A stretch of 8,709 bases of DNA from positions 3,684 through 12,392 of the forward strand of contig DBZV01000059.1 in the NCBI GenBank assembly GCA_002311865.1, read 5' to 3'. Shown piece after piece: positions 1 to 6,093 of this stretch. Below the pieces are notes generated by a model. It was given only the letters and a program-made list of their open reading frames with translations, ran no database searches and was not told the origin of the DNA. Both the position numbers and the translations under genes were made by a program. Numbering within the stretch: position 1 is the first letter of the stretch; every line of letters starts with the position of its first letter. This DNA comes from Dehalococcoidia bacterium UBA1151. Lineage in GTDB: Bacteria > Chloroflexota > Dehalococcoidia > Lucifugimonadales > Lucifugimonadaceae.

Positions 1-2
1 AA

Positions 3-134
3 GCCGCGGGCGCGTCCGATCTCCCAGCCGACCTCGTACCTCGCGGCGAATATCCGTGGGCCCATCCCTGGGCGCAGGAAAAAGGCGCTGAACTGATTGA
101 GGAGATCACCGGGGTGACTGTAGCCAGGGGGTAG
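3..134 (+). CDS. 3' end of an unidentified gene (C-terminal 43 residues)
   Basis: Starting at base 3, the reading frame is open from the window edge to a TAG at 132-134. The 43 residues look like genuine coding sequence: an acidic start, a Pro/Trp-rich stretch (GEYPWAHPWAQEKG) and then a predicted amphipathic helix (AELIEEITG) near the end. The other two plus frames close earlier (at 96 or before). I do not recognise the family from this tail. The gene runs on the plus strand and converges on the minus-strand operon ending at 271, so it does not belong to that operon. The start lies outside the window. Confidence 0.6.
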   Translation, partial: AAGASDLPADLVPRGEYPWAHPWAQEKGAELIEEITGVTVARG

Positions 135-215
135 GCGGCTCGTTTCATGCTGTAACTCGCCAAGAAAAGAGGACACACATGCTGCCCTTGTCACGGTGGA
201 CAGCATCCCTGCATT

Positions 216-254
216 TTTGAAGGTTTCCTGAGGTCCTCGAAGGGTACCTTCAAA
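216..254. terminator. Inverted repeat in the convergent gap, possible bidirectional terminator
   Basis: TTTGAAGG (216-223) and CCTTCAAA (247-254) form a perfect 8-bp inverted repeat with a 23-nt loop, midway between two genes that converge (stops at 134 and 273). A second GAAGG at 239-243 can pair with the same right arm, so two mutually exclusive hairpins are possible. Just upstream, ATGCTG (179-184) and CAGCAT (201-206) form another short hairpin, followed 8 nt later by TTTTT (214-218). No classical GC-rich stem with an immediate U-run is present. The position suggests transcription termination from both sides, but the stem strength is modest. Confidence 0.35.
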
Positions 255-270
255 GGCGCCCGGCTGCGCT

Positions 271-1473
271 TTAGCCAGCGCCAACCAATTTCGGCACCAC
301 CGCAAGCAGAACGCCCGCCACAGTCGCCGTGCCAATCACCCCTGCAACGTTGGGTCCCATGGCGTGCATGAGAATAAAGTTCTGAGGGTCTTCCTTCGTG
401 GCCATGCTCTGGACGACTCGGGCCGCCATTGGAACGGCGGATACTCCGGCAGCGCCGACCATCGGATTGATCTTCTCTTTGTAGAACACATTCATCAACT
501 TGGCGAGCAGCACGCCGGATGCGGTGGCAACGCCGAAAGCCATAAGCCCAAGCACGAAGATACTGATGGTCTGCCACTTCAGGAACACTTCCGCTGGCAT
601 CGTGGCGCCAACGGTGAGTCCCAGAACGATGATGACGATGTTCATCATCTCGTTTTGCGCAGTGGATGAGAGCCGCTCCACCACTCCCGACACCCTGAGG
701 AGGTTGCCGAACATCATCATGCCAACCAGCGGCGCTGCTTTGGGCACGAGGATTGATATCAGCAGCGTTGTGGCGATGGGAAACAGGATCTTCATTCGGG
801 TGCTGACGGCTTTGTTGGAGTACGGCATCCGAATCAGACGCTCTTTTTTAGTGGTGAGCAGCCTAATGATGGGCGGTTGGATGAGTGGTATCAGCGCCAT
901 ATAGGAGTACGCAGCAACGGTCGTCGCACCGACGATGTCCTGCACTTCCAACCCTGCCGTGGCATTGCCGATCTCACGCATCTTTGTCGATATGAAAATA
1001 GTCGTAGGCCCATCAGCTCCGCCAATTATGCCGATCGACGACGCCTCGAGAAGCCCGAAGTCGAACACGCCCCAGATGCCCAGTAATACCGCGCCGATGA
1101 GCGCGAAGAACACCCCGAACTGAGCGGCCGCGCCAAGCAGGAACATGCGTGGATACGCCAGCACTGGTTCGAAGTCGGTAGCCGCGCCCATGCCCAGGAA
1201 TATCAGCAGCGGGAGCACGTCGGTGATCAGCCCCACCTCAGTTGTGTAGAACAGGAAGCCACCGATCTCAGCGTCGGTTGCAGCCTTGGTGAACTCGCCC
1301 AGAGGGAGGTTGGCGAACAGCAATCCAGCTGAGATGGGTACAAGCAGCAACGGCTCTTTTTTGCGGGCAATACCAAAGTACATTAGGAACCCGGCAATGG
1401 CCCACATGACAACGATCTTGGGATCGTCGCCAATGGCAGTTAAGCCTTCCCAGATGCCTGAAAAATCGTCCAT
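271..1473 (-). CDS. oadB: Na+-translocating decarboxylase beta subunit (OadB/MmdB/GcdB family)
   Basis: This 400-residue polytopic membrane protein belongs to the beta-subunit family of biotin-dependent Na+ pumps. In that family it decarboxylates carboxybiotin and couples the reaction to Na+ movement across the cytoplasmic membrane. Diagnostic blocks are LLLVPI near residue 43, FYTTEVGLITDVLPLLIF at 75-92, IGIIGGADGPTT at 147-158, AAYSYMALIPLIQPP at 187-201 and NPMVGAAGVSAVPMAARV at 336-353. Residues match those known to be essential in Klebsiella OadB (D203, Y229, N373, G377, S382, R389): D154, Y191, N336, G340, S345 and R352. The spacing of the last four is identical. The family is usually about 370-435 residues, so this looks full length. 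The ATG start lies 9 bp after the biotin-carrier stop; its ribosome site is weak, which suggests translational coupling. It is the last gene of the operon. No alpha subunit is present. Confidence 0.95.
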   Translation of the reverse strand: MDDFSGIWEGLTAIGDDPKIVVMWAIAGFLMYFGIARKKEPLLLVPISAGLLFANLPLGEFTKAATDAEIGGFLFYTTEVGLITDVLPLLIFLGMGAATDFEPVLAYPRMFLLGAAAQFGVFFALIGAVLLGIWGVFDFGLLEASSIGIIGGADGPTTIFISTKMREIGNATAGLEVQDIVGATTVAAYSYMALIPLIQPPIIRLLTTKKERLIRMPYSNKAVSTRMKILFPIATTLLISILVPKAAPLVGMMMFGNLLRVSGVVERLSSTAQNEMMNIVIIVLGLTVGATMPAEVFLKWQTISIFVLGLMAFGVATASGVLLAKLMNVFYKEKINPMVGAAGVSAVPMAARVVQSMATKEDPQNFILMHAMGPNVAGVIGTATVAGVLLAVVPKLVGAG

Positions 1474-1482
1474 AGTGCGGGC

Positions 1483-1929
1483 CTAACCCAGCTCCACCAT
1501 GGCCTGACCGTAGGCTACGGCGTCGCCCGGCGAGACGAGAATATTCTTCACCGTTCCGTCGATCGCAGACTCGATGGTCTGCTCCATCTTCATCGATTCC
1601 ATGAGGACGACGCCATGCCCCGCTGTCACGGTGTCACCAACATTTACAAGCACGCTGATGATTCGTCCGGGAATTGGCGCGTTGATCACGCCCGGTCCTC
1701 CCGGGGATGTAGCAGCGGGCGCGGGAGCAGCAGGCGACGGTGCGCCTGGCCTCGCCGGTGCAGGACGAGACGGGGTTGTCGGCATAGCCGATGGGCGGCT
1801 TCCCTCTGCCGGCAGATCCACGGAATATGTAGTGCCATCCACCGTGACGTCCACTGGAGAGGTGGCTGTTTCACCAACCTCAACATCGTACTCAACACCA
1901 TCGATTGTCAGCTTGAATCGCTGCGTCAT
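1483..1929 (-). CDS. Biotin carboxyl carrier protein of a Na+-pump decarboxylase
   Basis: This 148-residue protein carries a C-terminal biotinyl/lipoyl domain (about residues 80-148). It has the canonical biotin attachment motif ESMKMEQ, with the modified lysine at K114, preceded by a Pro/Ala/Ser-rich flexible linker at 43-80. This is the layout of the separate gamma/carrier subunits of glutaconyl-CoA and methylmalonyl-CoA decarboxylases: the biotin arm shuttles CO2 between a carboxyltransferase and the OadB-type subunit. Before the linker lie two copies of a short strand-turn-strand motif, RFKLTIDGVEYDVEV (4-18) and VDVTVDGTTYSVDL (26-39). The family normally shows one, so there may be an internal duplication. 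The ATG overlaps the upstream gene's TGA (ATGA, 1926-1929), a sign of coupled translation. It would need a biotin protein ligase encoded elsewhere. Confidence 0.93.
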   Translation of the reverse strand: MTQRFKLTIDGVEYDVEVGETATSPVDVTVDGTTYSVDLPAEGSRPSAMPTTPSRPAPARPGAPSPAAPAPAATSPGGPGVINAPIPGRIISVLVNVGDTVTAGHGVVLMESMKMEQTIESAIDGTVKNILVSPGDAVAYGQAMVELG

Positions 1930-2354
1930 CTGGATACCCTGGACGGTCGGTCCATCGACCGTCTGCGTCCATCGGAGAGCCAGCTAGAAGCAGGAGCGTT
2001 CGCACCACCGATTTGCGGTAGCGATGCCGTCGACCGGCCTCTCGATAGCGCAATGCCCAGAGCGATCACAGCAACCTCTTTACCAGTGAGACCGGCTGCT
2101 GGAACTGCCTCAACAGCAGATGATCCGGCTGTTTCCAATGCCTCCATGGCAGATGGTGATGGCATCGTGTTGTTGCCGGTTACGCGATCCAGGAAGCGTC
2201 GAACCCTGACGGAGCTATCGGCACCGCTCATCAACAGCGCAACGATCATCAGCGCAGTCAGCACCACGAAGACAACGCCCATTCCCACGCCCGTGACGAT
2301 AAGGGCGTCTATGAGGGTCTCTGAGTCTGACGTTGTTGTGTCTCCCTGAGGCAA
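1926..2354 (-). CDS. oadG: OadG-like small membrane subunit of a Na+-translocating decarboxylase
   Basis: This is a 142-residue protein with one strongly hydrophobic segment near the N-terminus (about 14-42, LIDALIVTGVGMGVVFVVLT onward). A variable hydrophilic stretch follows, then a short segment GKEVAVIALGIALSRGR (91-107). That layout is typical of OadG/MmdD-type subunits, which help assemble the carboxyltransferase, carrier and beta subunit at the membrane. Sequence conservation in this family is low, so the call rests partly on its place directly upstream of the biotin carrier and oadB. The start is TTG at 2352-2354. An in-frame TGA lies 17 codons upstream with no ATG or GTG between, so TTG is the only plausible choice that keeps the whole membrane segment. 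The stop overlaps the next gene by 4 bp. Confidence 0.75.
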   Translation of the reverse strand: MPQGDTTTSDSETLIDALIVTGVGMGVVFVVLTALMIVALLMSGADSSVRVRRFLDRVTGNNTMPSPSAMEALETAGSSAVEAVPAAGLTGKEVAVIALGIALSRGRSTASLPQIGGANAPASSWLSDGRRRSMDRPSRVSR

Positions 2355-2418
2355 CGGTGCGGCAAGCCCCGCAGCTACCTTTTTTCGTTGGTAGGGCGAG
2401 CCTCACGGCCACCGGAAT

Positions 2419-2448
2419 TAATTAGATGTCATGGGCGTGTATATGCAA
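2419..2448 (-). promoter_or_regulatory. Possible internal promoter ahead of the oadG-like gene
   Basis: The 124-bp gap between pxpC and the oadG-like gene is the only large spacing inside the six-gene run. On the minus strand it contains TTGCAT (2443-2448), an 18-bp spacer, then TAATTA (2419-2424), a fair sigma70-type match in a locally AT-rich patch. No clear terminator separates the two halves. The pump genes could therefore be partly transcribed on their own, but this is a weak motif call. Confidence 0.25.
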
Positions 2449-2478
2449 GAAAGAAATCATAGCAGCGCCCAATCTCGA

Positions 2479-3573
2479 TTACTCGATATTTTCAATCGCT
2501 ACGGTGTGTCGGTTACCGTCCAGTTCTATTTGGAATCGACTTGCCTGTTGTTCCCCACGGTGACCCGGAACACCAACGTGATGCGCCTCTAGATCCACGG
2601 TAAGCACAAGCTCCCGCAGGTCAGGCGCCACAACCGAAATGTTATTTATGGCGACCTCTTGCTCTCCGAGCAGTGCTACTGCATCTTCCCGACTGATGGC
2701 GACGAACTGGATTTGAGCGCTAGGCGCGGCCTGGGCGATGAGGGGAAGATCCACGGTGACGACCACCGCAATCTTGGGATAGCCGCCAGTGGTCTGGCGG
2801 TCTGACATGAGGATGATTGGCTTGCGATCGCCGGGTATCTGGATGCTACCGGTAACTACGGCGTCGGAGACGATGTCGTAGGAGTCGCCTTCGGCCTCGA
2901 CTTCGGGGCCATCCAGCCGCACTCCCTGCCGGTTTGAGCGGTCGGTCACGGTGAATATTTCGTCCAAAAACGTTCGAATACCCCTCGCGGTGAAGTGATC
3001 GTCCTGCGGGCCCAGAAGTACGCGTACGGGCTGCGGGGTCTGTGCCGGTGGCGTGACTGGGAAATCGAGCGTTGTCCCCGCCATCATCACTCGAGACGGT
3101 TCGCCGGCCGCCAGTTCATCACCCGCGATCAACGCCCGACCATCAATACCGCCAATGTGAGCGGGCTGATATGTCGCGGCCGAACCAAGAACCTGTTCGC
3201 ACACCACACCACCGGGAAGGTGGAGATAACTGCGGAACCCGGAAACAGGTGCCGCCATCGTCAACCTGTCATTGGCCACAGCCATGTAGACCACCCCGGT
3301 GGCGACCGGAGTTCCGTTGAGGGTGGGACTCAAGTCTCCGCCGCTTAGTGCGAATGCCGTCGCAGCGGTGAACACAGCGGCAAATCCACCGAACGTAATT
3401 TCAACTGCCGCAGCGCCAGCATCGTTGCCCAGTAACAGATTCCCCAGCCGGAGTGCACCCTGGTCACTGGCTCCCGATGTGGAGATGCCAAAGCGCTGGT
3501 AGCCGAAACGGCCCACATCCTGAATCGTGCTCATGAGGCCGGGAGCCTCAATGTTCAATACCTTGCCGGTCAC
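2479..3573 (-). CDS. pxpC: 5-oxoprolinase subunit PxpC (KipA, biotin-dependent carboxyltransferase fold)
   Basis: This 364-residue KipA/AHS2-family protein would pair with PxpB and act with PxpA in ATP-dependent opening of 5-oxoproline (pyroglutamate) to glutamate in the cytosol. Family blocks visible are TIQDVGRFGYQRFGI (16-30), GASDQGALRLGNLLLGN (34-50), RSYLHLPGG (114-122), LLGPQDDHF (186-194), DRSNRQGVRL (211-220) and GDRKPIILMSDRQTTGGYPK (248-267). KipA and KipI together have the fold of the urea carboxylase carboxyltransferase domain. At 364 residues it is longer than usual (about 310-335). The extra ~50 residues end in RFQIELDGNRHTVAIE (346-361), which resembles the N-terminal motif of the biotin carrier encoded next in the operon. 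The GTG start overlaps the pxpB stop by 4 bp (3570-3573). Confidence 0.93.
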   Translation of the reverse strand: MTGKVLNIEAPGLMSTIQDVGRFGYQRFGISTSGASDQGALRLGNLLLGNDAGAAAVEITFGGFAAVFTAATAFALSGGDLSPTLNGTPVATGVVYMAVANDRLTMAAPVSGFRSYLHLPGGVVCEQVLGSAATYQPAHIGGIDGRALIAGDELAAGEPSRVMMAGTTLDFPVTPPAQTPQPVRVLLGPQDDHFTARGIRTFLDEIFTVTDRSNRQGVRLDGPEVEAEGDSYDIVSDAVVTGSIQIPGDRKPIILMSDRQTTGGYPKIAVVVTVDLPLIAQAAPSAQIQFVAISREDAVALLGEQEVAINNISVVAPDLRELVLTVDLEAHHVGVPGHRGEQQASRFQIELDGNRHTVAIENIE

Positions 3574-4307
3574 CCGCTCGAACCCTCTGCCGGTATCTCA
3601 TACGTGCCATCAGAAATCTGCTGTCTGATCTCTTCGATCTCCGCCGCGGCCTTGGACTCAAACCTGATGAAGCTTCCCGGCTGAATCGGCACAGGCGGCG
3701 CGGCGTTTGGATCGAAGAACTGCACCGGTGTCAGTCCAATCAGATTCCAACCACCCGGGGAGTCCATCGGATATACCCCCGTCTGTGACTCCGCAATGCC
3801 CACCGCACCCGCGGGCACGCTAATCCGGGGCGTGGCAAGCCTGGGCGTCGCTATGCGCTCGTCCATGCCGCCCAGGTACGGGAACCCGGGCAAGAATCCA
3901 AGCATGAACACCCTGTAGACGCCGGAGGTGTGGATCCGTACTACATCCTCAGGTCTGATGCTGTTGTGCTCCGCAACACGTGCCAGATCTGGGCCATCAT
4001 CCCCGCCATACAGAACCGGCAGCGTAAACGTAAGCGACCGCCTCTCATCCGTATCCAGGGCGGTTGCGCGCGAAATAGCCCTGTCGATCGCCTCTTCTAT
4101 CTCCACATGAGTAATGACAAGAGGATCAAAATTTACCAACGCTGAGCGGTACGTTGGGATGATCTCTCGCACACCGGGGAGCGCGTCCGATTCAAGTGCT
4201 GCGCTGAAGTTGTAAACAGACTGGTTAATCGCGGCATCCACAGCGTCACCGAACTCAACTACCAGCGCTGAGTCTCCCGCATTGAGGATGCGAGGGTAAT
4301 CAGGCAT
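3570..4307 (-). CDS. pxpB: 5-oxoprolinase subunit PxpB (KipI family)
   Basis: This is a KipI/AHS1-family protein of 245 residues, partner of PxpC in the 5-oxoprolinase complex and homologous to the other half of the urea carboxylase carboxyltransferase. Numbered from the chosen ATG, visible family blocks are LNAGDSALVVEFGD (8-21), LPVLYGG (96-102), GFLPGFPYLGG (137-147), ISVPAGAVGIAESQTGVYP (162-180) and SPGGWNLIG (183-191). I chose ATG at 4305-4307, 4 bp after the pxpA stop, because homologous proteins begin close to the PRILNAGDSAL segment. An in-frame TTG at 4320-4322 would add five residues and overlap pxpA, but it has GGAG only one base away, too close for normal spacing. Length matches the family (roughly 220-250). 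Confidence 0.93.
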   Translation of the reverse strand: MPDYPRILNAGDSALVVEFGDAVDAAINQSVYNFSAALESDALPGVREIIPTYRSALVNFDPLVITHVEIEEAIDRAISRATALDTDERRSLTFTLPVLYGGDDGPDLARVAEHNSIRPEDVVRIHTSGVYRVFMLGFLPGFPYLGGMDERIATPRLATPRISVPAGAVGIAESQTGVYPMDSPGGWNLIGLTPVQFFDPNAAPPVPIQPGSFIRFESKAAAEIEEIRQQISDGTYEIPAEGSSG

Positions 4308-4311
4308 CAGA

Positions 4312-5094
4312 TCAGGCGACAATCTCCGACATCGGCTTCACCTCAACGCCTTCAGCGCTGAGAGCCTCGCGGACCTTGATTGCAATCTCCACGGCGCCCG
4401 GATTGTCTCCGTGCAGGCAGATTGTGTCAGCCACAAAGGGGATCTCATCGCCGTTGACGGCAGTGACTTTGCCCTGCGTGGCGATCTTGATTACCCGTGC
4501 TACAACATCGTCGGGGTCGTGGATCACTGCACCCGGCTCCGAACGTGGCACAAGTGTCCCTTCCGGGGTGATCGCGCGGTCGGAGAAGGCCTCTCGTGCC
4601 ACCCGGACATCTGCGCCCAATGCCAGCTCTTCCCACTTTGAGCCGGCCAGCACCACGTGAATTAGGGATGGGTCGAACGCGTGGATGGCATCGATAATTG
4701 CGCCAGCCTCTTCGGCGTCGATAACCGCACGGTTGTACATGGCGCCATGCGGTTTCACGTGCTGCAGCCCATCCTGGCCGGTAAATGCAGACAGTGCACC
4801 CACCTGGTAGGCAACCGCGTTTTGCACTTCAGATGGCGTCAGGCTCATCGCTCTGCGGCCAAACCCCGCCAGATCGGGATACGCGGGGTGCGCGCCAACC
4901 GCCACTCCATGTTGCACAGCAAGCTCAACCGATGCCCTCATCCAGTTTGGGTCTCCGGCGTGAAATCCGGTCGCCACATTGATAGACGAAACGTACTTGA
5001 TGATCTCTTTGTCCAGCTCCATCTCATAGGCGCCGAAAGACTCCCCCATATCGCAGTTGAAGTCGATCACACCTGTTGGCTGAGCCTCTGTCAC
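4312..5094 (-). CDS. pxpA: 5-oxoprolinase subunit PxpA (LamB/YcsF family)
   Basis: This 260-residue LamB/YcsF-family protein is the third component of the PxpABC 5-oxoprolinase, which salvages 5-oxoproline to glutamate. Signature segments are DFNCDMGESFGAYEM (11-25), NVATGFHAGDPNWM (39-52), GAHPAYPDLAGFGRR (67-81), HVKPHGAMYN (112-121), RSEPGAVIHD (184-193) and ICLHGDNPGA (225-234). The acidic and histidine residues in these blocks are the conserved polar positions of the family. Length is normal (about 245-260). The start is GTG at 5092-5094, supported by a strong GGAGGAG ribosome site. It is the first gene of the minus-strand operon and faces a divergent plus-strand gene across 98 bp. Confidence 0.95.
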   Translation of the reverse strand: MTEAQPTGVIDFNCDMGESFGAYEMELDKEIIKYVSSINVATGFHAGDPNWMRASVELAVQHGVAVGAHPAYPDLAGFGRRAMSLTPSEVQNAVAYQVGALSAFTGQDGLQHVKPHGAMYNRAVIDAEEAGAIIDAIHAFDPSLIHVVLAGSKWEELALGADVRVAREAFSDRAITPEGTLVPRSEPGAVIHDPDDVVARVIKIATQGKVTAVNGDEIPFVADTICLHGDNPGAVEIAIKVREALSAEGVEVKPMSEIVA

Positions 5095-5098
5095 ATCT

Positions 5099-5105
5099 CT
5101 CCTCC
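5099..5105 (-). promoter_or_regulatory. Strong ribosome binding site for pxpA
   Basis: On the minus strand GGAGGAG ends 4 nt before the GTG start of pxpA (core GGAGG at 6 nt). It is the best Shine-Dalgarno match in the operon and fixes the GTG start. The downstream genes have weak sites or overlap their predecessors, consistent with translation entering the operon mainly here. Confidence 0.7.
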
Positions 5106-5180
5106 GACGTCCCTTGGCGCAGTCCTGTTTTTGCGCATTTCGGGACTGGGTTCGCAGCGTAGCACAGCCAGGTGCTGAGA

Positions 5181-5186
5181 TAGACT
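5181..5186 (+). promoter_or_regulatory. Possible -10 box for leaderless transcription of the 5193 gene
   Basis: TAGACT fits the TANNNT pattern and ends 6 nt before the ATG at 5193. That would place the transcript start at or next to the start codon. No Shine-Dalgarno sequence is present upstream of that ATG, which fits a leaderless message. No good -35 element is seen 16-18 bp upstream. Confidence 0.3.
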
Positions 5187-5192
5187 CGGCGC

Positions 5193-5471
5193 ATGGCTCG
5201 GCTGATCAAATTCCTGATGAGTATTGATACGCGGTACCTGCAAGAGCTACTGCGTCGTCAGATGTACCTGAGCAAACGGAGGTTGCAGATCATAGGCATC
5301 GCTATTGCGTTGAGCATCGGCGCCTCGATACTGGTGAGAGCTGGCACTGTTGAGCGCCGGGACGCCGCCGATTTTGAACAGGCCGACGTGGTCATTACCG
5401 AAGCTCAAGCCATTGAGAGAGCATTCCAGGAAGCGAAAGAGCTCGGCCTGGCTGACGCACCAACCGTGTGA
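5193..5471 (+). CDS. Membrane-anchored protein of unknown function, N-terminal part (stopped by in-frame TGA)
   Basis: This 92-residue product begins with a basic N-terminal stretch (RRQMYLSKRR, 21-30), followed by one membrane segment (about 31-50, LQIIGIAIALSIGASILVRA). An extracytoplasmic acidic helix follows (ITEAQAIERAFQEAKELGL, 68-86). The TGA at 5469-5471 is in the same frame as the ORF that continues to 5873, and the intervening sequence 5472-5582 is also open in that frame. The two pieces therefore look like one ~226-codon gene broken at codon 93. The helix with a (I/T)EAQAI pattern followed by a later VVVLDAITGE block is reminiscent of PepSY-like secreted domains, but I do not recognise the family. 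The gene diverges from pxpA. Confidence 0.6.
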   Translation: MARLIKFLMSIDTRYLQELLRRQMYLSKRRLQIIGIAIALSIGASILVRAGTVERRDAADFEQADVVITEAQAIERAFQEAKELGLADAPTV

Positions 5472-5582
5472 CTTGCCCGGCAGATTAGCTTTGGAGACTA
5501 CTCAACTCTTGCCGGAGACCGGGCCAGGGCCTTCGCAGGTACTCCCGATGTCAGTCCCACCGCCATTACATGGGTCATCTCA

Positions 5583-5873
5583 ATGAATGGGGTGTGGAGT
5601 ACTTTGCTGCTGGGCGATACCGAAGTGCAGTTCGACAACATTGTTGTGGTGCTGGACGCTATCACCGGCGAGCCGTTTCAAGTTACGACGTACTTCCAGG
5701 ATTTCGAGTCGGATGTACGGTTACCGACTTTCTTTGACCTGACGGAGCCGTGTGCCGAACGGGATCTGGGCGTCTTCAAACGCATATTCCGCTCAACCTG
5801 TCCCTGGCCGGTGCCGGACGAATCTGAACTTGAAGATGCCACGCCCGTTGAGTCGGCGCCGGATGGAGCGTAG
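5583..5873 (+). CDS. C-terminal part of the interrupted membrane-anchored protein
   Basis: This is the continuation, in the same frame, of the ORF that starts at 5193. The frame is open from 5472 to the TAG at 5871-5873. The first possible restart codon is ATG 5583, with no convincing ribosome site, so independent translation is doubtful. The sequence has a soluble, strand-rich look (GDTEVQFDNIVVVLDAITGE), two cysteines (in TEPCAERD and RSTCPWP) and an acidic tail. The protein-like sequence between 5472 and 5582 (for example LARQISFGDYSTLAGDRARA) argues that it belonged to the same protein as the upstream part. Function unknown. Best treated as a pseudogene fragment, or as the distal half of a readthrough product. 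Confidence 0.45.
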   Translation: MNGVWSTLLLGDTEVQFDNIVVVLDAITGEPFQVTTYFQDFESDVRLPTFFDLTEPCAERDLGVFKRIFRSTCPWPVPDESELEDATPVESAPDGA

Positions 5874-5904
5874 TCGTCACCTCGCTCACGCGGGCAACGG
5901 GTTT

Positions 5905-6012
5905 CTAGACAGTCTCTGAAATGATAATGATAAGGCCGATCACGATGCCTGCCGCGATGGACAGCATTACTATCGATGGGATCGTATCCGTTCCGTTCCA
6001 CCTGGAATCCAT
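5905..6012 (-). CDS. Possible small single-span membrane protein downstream of radC
   Basis: This 35-codon ORF has a polar N-terminus (MDSRWNGTDT), a continuous hydrophobic span (IPSIVMLSIAAGIVIGLIII) and a short tail ending ISETV, stop TAG 5905-5907. GGAG ends 5 nt before the ATG at 6010-6012. An in-frame ATG at 6028-6030 would give 41 residues but with a worse ribosome site. It lies on the same strand as radC, about 80 bp downstream, and converges with the 5193-5873 gene. A membrane-span pattern in so short an ORF can arise by chance, so this is a candidate only. No family is recognised. Confidence 0.35.
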   Translation of the reverse strand: MDSRWNGTDTIPSIVMLSIAAGIVIGLIIIISETV

Positions 6013-6093
6013 CATTGCTCCCACAGACATTGGTGCTGATTGCGATGCTCCATTCTCACCAATTCCCCACGCGGGGTGCAACCATGCGGGCTA

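Noticed and set aside
191..577. 128-residue minus-strand ORF overlapping the 3' end of oadB
   Set aside because: It overlaps the well-supported oadB frame, and its Arg/Gly-rich product has no protein-like pattern.
1615..2349. 244-residue plus-strand ORF opposite the carrier and oadG-like genes
   Set aside because: It is antisense to two genes with clear family features, its product is Arg/Ser-rich with no recognisable domain, and it is explained as a shadow frame of GC-rich coding DNA.
2479..5094. Urea carboxylase/allophanate hydrolase genes
   Set aside because: PxpB/PxpC resemble subunits once annotated as allophanate hydrolase, but the adjacent LamB/YcsF gene and the lack of an amidase domain or urea carboxylase biotin-carboxylase domain favour the 5-oxoprolinase assignment.
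5469..5530. Selenocysteine codon with downstream SECIS
   Set aside because: Only a weak GCCCGG/CCGGGC pairing with a long loop is present. The surrounding residues give no redox motif, and a simple nonsense change is more economical.
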